From the NCBI GenBank assembly GCA_947561715.1, contig OX387204.1:19163001-19227000 (forward strand): DNA of 64,000 nucleotides, read 5' to 3'. Numbering within the stretch: position 1 is the first letter of the stretch; every line of letters begins with the position of its first letter. Position numbers and translations under genes: made by a program. The notes beneath the pieces were generated by a model, which searched no databases, was not told the origin of the DNA, and saw only the letters and a list, made by a program, of their open reading frames with translations. This document shows positions 24,092 through 47,474 of the stretch, in pieces. Origin of the DNA: Ascidia mentula. Its lineage: Eukaryota > Chordata > Ascidiacea > Phlebobranchia > Ascidiidae.

Positions 24092-25068
24092 CCAATGTTG
24101 AAGGGGCCAGGAAACAAATTTAAAAATCAAGCAAGAATCCATAAATCTGCGAAAACTTGCTTCTTCCATCAAACCCATGGTTGGTTTGATCAGATTAAAG
24201 AAACACTTAAAGATTCTTTGGCAAGCTTTAATATGTTGTGAACCACAAAATTTATACAGGACATTGTTTTCAAAACTTTGCATATCATTATAATGTTTCA
24301 ACATGTTTAAAATACAAGTAGTTTACCTGCAATGTTAAGTATTGAATTTTTATTCCTGGGCTGTAGTGCAAATATTGCTCATGAGAACGAAGTCGGAAAA
24401 CTATTGGCAATTTGTATGATCAGATTTTGGTTCAATACCTGGTTCCACTAATCAACAACATTTTACCTCCGTAAGCTGATGTTGACACTTTTAAGGTCTA
24501 TCATTGAGAAGGTTATAAGCACCTTGTGTGTGTGTGTATGTTTAGTTCCATATATTTTTCACCTCAGAACACGAGTAAAAAAACTCACATCAGAAAGAAT
24601 ATGGTTTGACATCTCTTAACCAAATATTCATGAACTAAAATTAGAAAGTTGATCAATAAAACTATGTATTATCATATGTATACAAGAAACCAAAAAACAA
24701 ACTCAAAATTATTTTTTCATGCTGACAAGAAATATAGAACTTTTTGTAAGTTAAGACTGGAAAATGTTCCCACATAAATTCCATGAGCAAAAATCATTTG
24801 ATTTTTATTAAAAACAAAGATATAATATCCCATGGAAACTCTTCATGAAATAGTTAATTAAAAAAAACTTTTAAGTGCAGTGATTGAATTTTAATCAAGC
24901 TATTATAATTTTTTTTTTCTGAAACTATTTTGCAAACAAGTAAATTTGGAACTGTTTTTTGGTTACAAACAATTGGAGAATCATTAGATAGTGTCACGAA
25001 ATTTGGCAGCCACAGTCACTAAAAAAAATAATAAATTTCAGTAAATTAATTTTGTGAATAACTTATTT
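24092..25068. other. DNPH1 / DCAF11 convergent 3' region
   Basis: About 980 bp of AT-rich sequence between two convergent genes. It holds the 3' UTR of DNPH1 and probably that of DCAF11, with an AATAAA near 24654 on the plus strand and one on the minus strand near 24805. A short GT run is at 24525-24540. Nothing else is visible. Confidence 0.5.
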
Positions 25069-28000
25069 TTAATCCACTTCCATTCCTTCTGGCTCGTAAT
25101 CCCATTCAGCAATGCTTCCGTCCCACTACAAAAATGGATTGCGTAAAAAAACTACATTGCATTGTGGGTCATTTATATAAGTTTATACTGAACTTATAGA
25201 AAAATTATGCAAAAATATATTTTACTATGTTGAAGATATGCTCACCGAGCTTGAAATCATATGGTGTTGGTATGGATGCCAAGAAACATCTCGAACACAT
25301 TTTTTGTGGTTTTTATGTCTGGCCATCACCTTTCCCGTCAATAAGTCATAAACTGAAACACAATATATTGGGTCTAATTATATTTGCTACCAAGTTTTAC
25401 GAGAGTAAATGTGAAAAATGACTACAGGAATCAGCCTGTGCAGGTCAGTGAACGGTCCTTTTGGTGTCTCTCAGGAATATGACACTTATTTTTAGTCTTT
25501 TTTCTAAATTCTGAGTTCCATGACATAAAGCAGTAAGTAGGAGACAATTTTATGCTTGCTGTGATCGTATCAGTTTGTCCGGCAATAATACAAAGGTATT
25601 GTGATCTCTGTACAAAAATGGGTTCTATGAAAAAATATAAAGGGGTTTGTCAGCTTTCTAGTTCAGACAAAGCTGTTGAATAATTGTAATACCAGCTTCA
25701 GGGCAACAGTCAAATGAAAACAATGCCAGTGGTAAACATAGACAAAAAAGTTTGAGAAACACTGATTTCATCCTTACCAAAGATCCTCCCAGTTGAACAA
25801 CCAGAGTAAATATATTTGTTCCCCGTTGTGTGTAAAGGAGAAAATCTTGCACGAATCAGTGTGTTTGCAACCTTGTGTCCAACGTAGGTTTGCACGGAAG
25901 TGTCGCCGGCTATCGCACGTTTGTGCAAGCGCACTGCAAACAATATTACATTTTCAACACAACAAATTTGAACTGGCAAACTAACAATGGGTAAAAACCC
26001 ACAGTATTTCACAATCCCTTGTAAGATAAAAATCAAAACAAATTTCAAAAAAAAACTCTTCAACAAAATCAATCAGAACATGGTTGCAATGACAACAATC
26101 CATTTTATGAATGATATGCAAGTAAGGCGGCATCACAGTGAAGCTGATTCAAAGCCAATTTTTTCTTATGAGTTGGCCCAAGATTTAAAATATGTATACT
26201 TTTAACTGATTGTGCCTGCATAGGTTTATTGTAATATATCAAGAAGATGTCATACAATCTCTTGGTGCATTCTGCCATCTGTAATCCCAGGATTGATTGG
26301 AAACAGCTTTTCGCACAGCATTGATTGTAGATTCTGAGGAAAATCGTCGTATATCCCACAGTTTGACCGACTGGTCCTTGCTGTTGGAGAGTAAGTACCT
26401 TGCATCACCCTATAAATACACGTAAATACTGTAGTTGGTGTATGTTTGATTTTAGTCAAAACTATTAAGTCCATGCTTGAATTCTAAAATCTTAAATTTC
26501 AAGAACAAAGCAATCATTGTTATTTTTTATGGAATGCTAAATTCCCACAATAGGCAAACAAGCAGCTAAAAATTACCTTTGAATCTATAAATGTAATTCC
26601 ATCCTGATGACCAGCTAATGTTCCTGCAGGGGTTGTGTTATTTTCAGAAAAGGCCCGTCTGTCCCACACTTTGACCAGACCATCATCACCACCAGAGTAA
26701 AGGATTTGTGAAGATTTGTCAGCAAAACAAACTGCATTTATATCATCTTCGTGGGCATCAATCTAAAATAATTTGATGATAATTGGAGAGTGCCCTTGAA
26801 AATGTAAGTATGTTGCCATGCCAACAAATAAAACAACATTGTGTTAATATCTGAACTTTTCTATTTTCTTTACTCATTTTCACCGAAACCACAAGGTGAT
26901 CATGAGATTTACTGCACATCAAAGCATCAGTCAAATAACCAAGTGAACTTGAACATCAATATGCACAAAAGTCAAATGACCTTTATACAAACTCACACTC
27001 AAGGTCCTTTCTGATCGTTCAAGGTCGTATACATACAGGTAACCATCATTTGAACTGTAACAATAATATAATATAAATGGAAACATTTGTTATTTATTGA
27101 AGTAAATTTCAAGATATTGTATTTACCCGCAAATAATCTCCTCCCCATTGCATGAAAACTTAAGTGAGAAAATTGCAAAGTTGTGTTGAGGAGGTCTGGA
27201 TTGCAAACAGAAACAGGTTGAAAATAAATTAATTGTGCACTAATGGTAAAAAAACCTACCTGAGATCAAGTGCCATGTGTTTTTCAACGTTTGGGTCGCC
27301 CCCATCGTGGACAGTGCATAGGTGGACTATGACAAATATAATTGAGTCAGGTGCCCAACATTCATTATCATTGACCAGGTTTTTTAAACTCACGGTTTAA
27401 CCAACTTCAAGAGCTGTATGCTCTGTCCATGTTATTTTTACTTTTGACCAAACTCTGTCAAGTTTAAATATTCTCAACAGACAGGAAGTACCAGCAAAGG
27501 ATATTTTGTGAAATACCACTTCATTAATACAAAACACAAACAATGCTATTGTGTCAAATTTTACAATTTTTATTTTCTTTCTGACACAATGGTTTAAAAC
27601 ATTATCAGTTTGTTGGACACAACCTCATTGGGCATTTGTAGGTAATGTTGGTCATTGGTCATTGGTTAATGTAACAGGAAGCTGTAAATCACTCCATATG
27701 TGAAAGGAGTAAAACTTACTGCAAGTAGACCAGCTAGAATAAGCTGCAAATCTGGAGTCAGGGCTGAATGCCGTGTCAAGAACGCTCCAACCAACATCCT
27801 TTGCTCTTATTACTTTGAATGGTGTCGCATGCAAACCATCCTGTGAGTGGAATATCCTGATGTGTTGATCTGTAAAACAAATATACAAATTTACCATGTG
27901 ACAACATTGCCAGGGCAGATTTCACTCTGACTAAATAAACAACTTGTATCAATTGCATTATTTAGTCAACAACCAGCCAAATAGGGCAGACACGCTTGTA

Positions 28001-29498
28001 TTCAGAAACTTTAAATCCATATTGTATTATTTCCAAACAATAAACAATGACCATTACCTTGACATGCTGAAAGAAATAGTGACCCATCAGAAGAGTAAGT
28101 TCCACAAAATAGTTTTTCTCCGTATTCGATCCGTTTATCAACATGATTTGGGATAAATCTAAATAAATGCATCACACATTCAATCAAAAAAACAAGCCTG
28201 ACATTCATTTTTTGTTTGGCCTAAGAAATAGGTCTACATAAAAACATGAATTAGTCTTTACAAGAAGTGAAAACCGCTCAATCTTACAAATTATTTTCTC
28301 TGCCTTACCTTGAAGAAATAGAAGTGCAAATTCCTGAGGTGAAGTGTTCGTGCTTTTTGGGTCCACAAACTTTGTACTCCCTCTGTAAGACAAAGCACCA
28401 AAGTATTAACATCACCATTCAAGGCATATTGCTTATATGGTGGAACTTTAGATTACAATAGCCAGTTGGCCACAAAACCTGTTTCAATTTACGAAGGGTA
28501 ATTCTTGACCCCCTTATGTGTCACGGTCACATGAAAAAAAATAGGCTTAGCTCAGCTATACATATTTGTTGGCAGGGAAATCATTAAAACAAAAGTTATA
28601 TGTTATTCATTTATTAAAACTATTGTTTTTTTCACAGGTGTATAAGAGACACATTCACCATACACGTCCAACATGTTGCTGACGTCTGCACTAGGATAAC
28701 AACTTTTTTGCAAATAACACATTTCATAATGTCACTTGGTTGTTTTAATTGTTCATAGTACCACAACCAACATAACTAAAGGTACCTGACGTAAGGTGGA
28801 AGATAAGTTGGTTGGTCGGTAAAACTGTTGATGATCTTTTTCAGTCTTCTGAGATGAAGAATCGTTACGAATGAATGAAAAATCCTCCCACAAGTTTTCC
28901 TTCTACAAATAATCATTAAATATAACTAAGGCAAAAAATGCCATACAAATATACATCAAGATAATATAAACATGGTAAATTAAAATATTTAACAGTCTTT
29001 CATTATTATTTAAGAACATTATCTAAAATTCTCACAATTGATGAAGTGCCAGAATTACAAGTGGACTGAGGACAACAACTTGTCAGTCGTTCAGGTTCAG
29101 AATCACTTGAATCTTCACCTGCCTCATCCGAACCTCGAGAACTTACAAATCGTACCTGACCACTAAAGAAAGATAAAATTCAGAAAAGCAACGGAACTTA
29201 TAAATTGTTTTTATTATTTTCGATTATATTTTTAAATATTTCAAAAATCTTATGTCGAACTGCAGTTAAATCAATGTTTGACATTTTGTAAATCAATGTT
29301 TGACTAAAATATTAGTATTTGCAAGTTTAAATACTGATATGAAGTCACACAACAGAAAGTTGTTTTAACGAACTTTCTCATCATGAGAGCAAGAATCATC
29401 GCAAAAGTTGGATCTTCCTCGTTGTCGCTCTCTTGTTCATGACTGCTTGAGTCACTCATGTTTGGGTTTCCACTAAACCGAGTTTGACGCGATCCCAT
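25069..29498 (-). CDS. DCAF11: DCAF11 (WDR23), substrate receptor of the CUL4-DDB1 ubiquitin ligase
   Basis: Fourteen exons predict 515 residues (human 546): 29374-29498, 29036-29162, 28786-28902, 28309-28382, 28058-28158, 27720-27869, 27260-27326, 27127-27195, 26997-27054, 26577-26762, 26256-26409, 25778-25933, 25246-25352, 25069-25125. The start MGSRQTRFSG is shared with human. A disordered acidic region covers the first 120 residues or so. WD40 blades follow, with the marks KVIRAKDVGWSVLD, IDAHEDDINAVCFAD, LYSGGDDGLVKVWDRRAF, GHQDGITFIDSK, LLSNSKDQSVKLWDIRRF, FIYSGCSTG-like YIYSGCSTGR, and CVRDVSWHP, ending MEVD. The WDRR sequence is a DDB1-binding WDxR box. Known role: recruits substrates, including the oxidative-stress factor NRF2/SKN-1, for ubiquitination. 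It is divergent from LIN9. Confidence 0.97.
25720..25764. mobile_element. hAT-type terminal fragment in a DCAF11 intron
   Basis: Minus-strand CAGTGTTTCTCAAACTTTT followed by TTGTCTATGTTTACCACTGG, matching the fragment at 3968-4003 in the same order. It ends just before the donor of the exon at 25778. The other terminus was not found. Confidence 0.45.
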
Positions 29499-30184
29499 TG
29501 ACTTTCAGTGGAAATCGCAACGTGTTAGTGAGTACATAGCTTATAGCTACCGAGGCTGTAAGAAGAAGGGGGTCATTGCATAACAAGAGTTTGTGTAGAC
29601 ATTTTTGCCCAACGGCATAAATGCAAAAAAAATCGTATTAATAAAACAGTCACTAAGCTATCAGGCGACTTATAAATTGGGTAAAAAAAGAAAAACTTTC
29701 ATATCTTGCATAACAAAACCATTTCTGCTATTACGGAACGAAAGCAGTCATGCGTTGAATGACGTCACAGAACAACAACGTAGAAGTTTAGATTGAAATT
29801 TTTGTGGTTTGTACAAATAATTGGCCGGTTTTCTTAAGTAACAAGTTAAAAACAAAAAATAAATTAGGAGCATTTCTATCTCATCTACCTCATAAAATCA
29901 AACCACTTGATTGTTTGACCTTTTTTAAAATCAAAAACTAAAACAGCAATAAGTAGCATTTTTAATGAAAATGTCAATGACGTAAATTTAACACTTAAAT
30001 GACTTTATATTGTTATTCTTTGGTAAAATGTTTACCTTTTTCCACTTTTTCGCAATCTCAGTGCAAAATTGCGCCACCACGCGAAAAGGGCGCGTTTGGA
30101 AAATTTTCAATATTTTTTACAAAATTGTTTCCACATATTGAATTATTTTTAGCGAATCTTACACATTTGCGTTAAACAATAGCA
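29499..30184. promoter_or_regulatory. Divergent promoter region, DCAF11 (-) and LIN9 (+), with E2F-like sites
   Basis: A 686-bp gap between two start codons. At 30068-30103, within about 120 bp of the LIN9 ATG, lies a CG-rich island in AT-rich surroundings. It contains AATTGCGCC, CACGCGAAAAG and GGGCGCGTTTGGAAA, each close to the E2F consensus TTTSGCGC in one orientation. LIN9 acts in the E2F/DREAM network, so feedback is plausible but unproven. Confidence 0.4.
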
Positions 30185-33100
30185 ATGACGGAACAAGTTC
30201 TTGAAGGTAAAGTTATGTTTTTGGTGTAAATTGGTGACAGTAGATTATTTCACGTAATTTTGTTTTCTGAACTAAAAATTTGTAACAGATTCCTCTGTCC
30301 AAGCGTTGATAAACATGAAGCATTCCGGAGTGGCGATGATGTCTTCATCACCAAACAGGGTAAACCTCTGATAGTATTCCTTTACAGACAGATTTTGAAA
30401 TAAGCAAAATGTTCTCTTGCTTATCCTTGTTGCACAGCAGTAAAAGTAGGTCAGAATGATCCGGTTCGCTGTTCTGTAGAAATGCAACGCCTGATGTGTC
30501 CAAAATAGTTGTGGAAAACTTAATTAATAAATTTTCTCAGGAATTTAAAAATCTATGAAACACTTTCTTCGCTCAAACTCAATCGTCTCTATTAGAATTT
30601 TTTGCTTTTACAGCTGCTGTTGCATGAATTTAATTGCAAAGTTTATGATGGTGGTTTATGATGTGAATGCAATTTGTCTGTAAGGATATGTTCTTCTCCT
30701 GATCCAACTTTCTTTTCTATTTGTAGTTCATTCCCTCTCTTCTAGCATTGCCCTTTTTAAATTTAAATCCATACTTTTATTTCTTATATTTTCCAGCCTC
30801 AACGTACAAGACGTAGAAATCGTTTAATTTACAACGACGATGAAGTGACAACGGATGAGAGAAAGCATCAGCGCAAAGTGATGCGTCATTCAAATGTTCA
30901 ACAACAATCTCTTCCAAGTCCACTTACTCCCACAGCTCCCAGTCCGGTAAACTTAGTTTATATTTGGAACGTGCGATGGCAGTCTTGGGCAATTTGTTGA
31001 TTGTGAAGTATTTGTGTTTATTCAATGCTAAAAAACATGGTAGATTTGAAGATTATAAGACAACAAAAAAAAAATCATCAGAAACTGTGTTGAATAACAA
31101 ATTTACCCAAACGCATATAATACTGTACATATATTATATTGACAGGGTAATTGACCATTGCCTTTTGAATATGACATTTTTCAACGCAGTTTGAAACCTT
31201 CAAATTTCGGACTAAACACACATGCAAAATTATCAAGCACCTGCCTGAATCATTTTGTTCCACACAAAATATTTTAGTTTATTAAAAATCATTTGCACTC
31301 AAAATTGTTTTGTGAAGTCTCAACAATGCAATATCAACACATTGTTTTATAATTTATTTCAGATTCCAGACATTTCAGTGGGCAACAGTCAAAATGCTGA
31401 GAAAGCGGTTGCACGGAAAGTTGGCGCTCGATTAAGGAATCTTCTTAAACTTCCCAAAGCTCACAAGATGTGTATGTTCGAGTGGTTCTGCTCCCATCTA
31501 GACAGGTTTACCTAAATTGTTTGGAGTTTAATTACACCAGAAATTTTATACCCCACATTTTTGAATTTCAGTGCGTTGTTCAATGGGGATAATGACTTCT
31601 GCATGTGTCTGAAGGAATCTTTTCCCAACCTGAAGACAACTCAACTCACAAGAGCTCACTGGTCCAAGATCAGGAGGTTGATGGGGAAACCTAGAAGGTT
31701 AGGAAATATATTTAAATCAAAACATTTTTGTTTTCATTTTCTAATCCAACACTAGCCACTATCTTGTTGGTTCCACAAATGTTTGTCACAAAATTAAGCT
31801 TTTTGCCTGGAAAGCAGTTAACTCTCATGAATTGAAATTAATCCATAAGCTGTCACTACCTCAGGCACATTTTCACGATATCTTTTGTAGATGTTCAACA
31901 GCGTTCTTTGAGGAAGAGAGAGCAGCACTGGCAGCCAAGCGTGGAAAAATCCGCCTTCTCCAACAGAGGAAAATTGCTCATGACGACTCAGAGATTTGGA
32001 GCGATTTGCCAAAAGAACTTCCCATGCCCTTAGTTGTAGGAACTAAAGTTACTGGTAATCTTTTGAAAAATATTTCTGCATGGAATATTGAATCCAAAAT
32101 AACCTGTGATCTCATGCATTAACGTTTTTTTTTTTTTTAAATATTGTTTTGGTCATTTTTGGGATTAAATAGCCTGGGAAAAAAGAACTTTATTCATTTC
32201 AGCCCGGTTAAGAGGATCACATGATGGGTTGTTCACTGGACAAATTGATGCTGTGGATTTATCAAATTCATCTTACAGAGTTACATTTGACAGGTATTCT
32301 GATTATTTTCAGCCTGGCTAATAAGTGTTTGCAAGCAAAAGTGTTGGAGAAATTTGGACTATACATATAATTACTTACTTGCTCACACCACTATTCAAGG
32401 TGCTTTCGAAATTTATATAAAATATGATTGAAGCAAGCAAATGCCTTTTGAATTATTTTTGCTGAAACGTCTTAATCCTTTGTTGCAGATCCAATCTTGG
32501 AACCCATTCCGTGCAAGATATTGAAGTGGCGAGTTGTGACCCACAGGAGACGATCAACCTCATGTCGTTGATGGATCGCAAACGGCATCTTCCATTCCAT
32601 AAACTCCACCCAGGATTTTCAGCGGTGGATCATGACGCTAGTTTTCAAAGTGGAACAACTGTAAGTAAAAACATTTCAATTCTTACTTCTTTTCTGACTT
32701 TACGTTGTGTGACAACAGCATAAAAACAAGTAAAACACATTTGACGAATGTTGACAGTTTTGTCATCTATACATTTCATTAAAGGAACATGATCCCGTTC
32801 TTGGACGCTCTCCGCTCCGAAGTAAGTTTCTTTCGTCCACCACTGAAGACGGTGGCACTTTGGGGGGTTTCCCTGTCCAATTGTTGAAGAAAGTGGCACG
32901 ATTGTCACGAATTTTGGCTGTGAAACGAGAAAAAATACAAAAGCTTGGAGAGATGAATTCTCAGGCAGAAAAAATGGTTGGTGCCAGTTTGTATGAATTA
33001 TAATAATCACCTTATAGCAATAAGTCGCCACCCACAAGCACAAAGCTAAAAACTAAGTGATCTTTCAGAACTCCTATGGCGAACAGCTAACGTTGGAGTT

Positions 33101-34264
33101 CCAACGGAAATATGCAACTGTGGTGTTGGATCTTGAGAAGTTAAATAAAGGATTGAACGAATTGTTGGTTGGTGTACAGAGGTTTTGTTTGGAGGTAAGT
33201 TTCTCTGTATAAACTGTAAACCGTTCACAACCCTTGGGCATTTTGTTTAATTGTAAATTTAGTGGAATTGGAGGCCAGGGGCGTTTTAGTAATAAAAATT
33301 ATCAGAAAACATTAGCATCAAAACGTATGCCATGCTTACTGTTAGGCAGTTGCCAAATTGAGCTTTACATGTAAAAAAATCAGAATTCAAATCACTTGCT
33401 TAATTTCGTAGTTGAATCTTTTTCAAAGGACCGATCCATAAAAAGTTTATTCCTCCAGTTATATCCTGAACAAACGTTGCCAAGCGACCAATCCACCCAA
33501 CTACGACAGCAATGCATGGAAACGGCTGAAAACCTTCTTACCTCGAAGAACATCGGAGAGGAAGACGGTGGAATCGGAATGAAACGTCCGGTCAAGAATG
33601 TCGGCCTTACTGACCTCATCACTCAACTCACAAGTTTAATGCTTCAAGTCAAGGCAGGTTTTTTTGTCATTGCATCATGGATTTATGATAGTTTTTGTAC
33701 TTAAAGGTTAATGTTAAAAATATATATCGTGAGAAGACAACACTCCCGAAATTACTCTTTGTTCAAAGTCAAACTGTTTTGATTTTTGTTTTAAGACAAA
33801 ACAGGTGTCAAGTGTCATCTTTTAAAACCTCTTTATTTCCCTCCCAAACAGGAAGTTCATTCTTAAAGTTAAATTAAGTAAATAATTGTGTTGTTGCAGT
33901 ACTTGAAGGAGAGTAAAGGGAATTGTATTGAATTTAAATCCCTCTCGGATGCGATGAGAGTTATCAAGACAAAATTGAGTTCGGATAATTCAGAGTAAGT
34001 TTGAAACTTATAACTGGTAAACTTATTTAATGAAAATAATTTGCAACTGCAAGAGTTAAAACCATCAGATCTAAAGCCAATATATATATTATTTTACACT
34101 ACAATCAATTTATTAAAGTGATATGTTTTACTAAAATAATTTTCAGATGCTTCCAGAATAATGTTGAAATCCACATTGCCCACATCCGTAGTGGAATGGA
34201 ACACAGCTTGTTGTCGACGTATGAAGTTGCTTCGGAAACAAGTGATGTTCAAGAAAGCCACTAA
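30185..34264 (+). CDS. LIN9: LIN9, MuvB core subunit of the DREAM / MYB-MuvB complexes
   Basis: Thirteen exons predict 554 residues (human 542): 30185-30206, 30289-30359, 30797-30946, 31363-31505, 31572-31697, 31891-32054, 32203-32293, 32489-32660, 32785-32976, 33069-33194, 33459-33653, 33900-33994, 34147-34264. The N-terminus is Arg-rich and disordered (RPQRTRRRNRLIYNDDE). The DIRP domain follows (RNLLKLPKAHKMCMFEWFCSHLD, KTTQLTRAHWSKIRRLMGKPRR, CSTAFFEEER). A Tudor-like part (MPLVVGTKV, LRGSHDGLFTGQIDAVD, YRVTFDR) precedes the C-terminal coiled-coil region that contacts LIN52/B-MYB. Known role: scaffold for repression of cell-cycle genes with E2F4/RB-like proteins and activation with MYB. 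One donor (after 33653) appears to be GC rather than GT. Confidence 0.97.
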
Positions 34265-46130
<11,866 letters not shown>

Positions 46131-47474
46131 AAGAATGCGAATATTTTTAACCGGAAATCGCGGAATTCATTGATAATTTGACGTCAAAGGACGTTGGGGC
46201 CTTTCTGTTCACAAGATGTCAAACAATTGGAAGCGGTAATTTGTGGCAACCTGAACGAAGACGAAACAAGTTATTGAGATTTGTTGAAACTTCTGCTTAC
46301 TGTTTGTCATTGCAATCGCCAAAGTTGCCAGCAAACGATTTCCTAAGGCTCCCTTCAGAAGAACACGAAAAATGACTTTAAATCGATCAGAGTGTGCAGT
46401 GATTTTTATAAAACTGTTCCGCAATTGACGCCAAAACCAACAAAATGTACTTTTTGTTACCACTGTAAGGTTTGGAACCTTCATATACTTTCTACCAAAG
46501 TTTCTTTTGTAATTTTATTTTTAACATGCGATACACTGTGATATTGAACCACTGGTAATTATTGGACGTAAATACAATCCTTTTTGTAGAGAAATCTTGC
46601 GTTGGACTTTCAAATAGGCAAGACATTATTGGTAAAAATTCCAAGAATCACCCAAACCTTGATGCGCATTTTAAAACCCAGGGGATGCGAATTGTTTGTT
46701 TTAAAATCTCCTACATGTTTTGTTGTGGAACCATGCACCGATTCCTATAGCAACTGTCAGTCCTTTGTTGAGTCGCGCGTTTCCACAAAAAACAGTAAAT
46801 TTTACGGGATTTGTACAAGCAAAGATGGTAACAAAGCCCCACCACTAAATGGGAGGTTTATCGATCTTTTAGGTGCTTCCCCGTCGTCTCAACATTGCGT
46901 CATTCTTCCGAAAGTGACGTGGTCAGTAATTATGTAAACAAGTTTTTATTTGGGTGCCATCTTGGTGTTGTGACATATTGGCAACTGTTGAATTATGGTG
47001 ATTCGCCAGCATAAGGCAAGTGGCAGACTCTGTTCCTGTAACAACCTAAACGTTAGTTGAGAAATTAATACCAGTGTACAGTGCAGGGCGTAGAAATTGT
47101 GAAACAATATTTAAGAAACATAGACGCGTCAGCAGACCAGTGCAAAGCTTCTCAACAAAAGATCATTAACAGTCCTTCAATCAACATCTGGTGGATAAAT
47201 GTAAACTCCAGGCATGGTTATAACCTTGTTGTAATCTTACACTACGCTCTTAACAATGCCAATTGCCTCCCTTCGAGAGAGAGCTTTTTTTTCCAAACAG
47301 AACGATCAACTTTTCCCGTAACGTGATGCCAGATCATGTGACTTCCTTCCAGACACAACACGTTCTGCTTTGATTAGGTTGAAAGATTGCCTGCAGCAAC
47401 ACTGTAGCAGTGCGTAGTACGTTTGCTGGTTTCTTTATTGCTTTCAGAAAAATTACTCACTAAAGATTGATCGG
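46131..47474. other. ULK4 - NLR intergenic region
   Basis: About 1.3 kb. The frames in it (for example 46602-46937) lack recognisable domains or splice logic, so I call no gene. The distal part, after about 47200, should hold the NLR promoter. No tRNA or inverted-repeat element was seen. Confidence 0.4.

Noticed and set aside
46602-46937. Open frame of 111 codons in the ULK4 - NLR gap as a separate gene
   Set aside because: No recognisable motif, no clear splice logic, and its length is not unusual for chance in this region.
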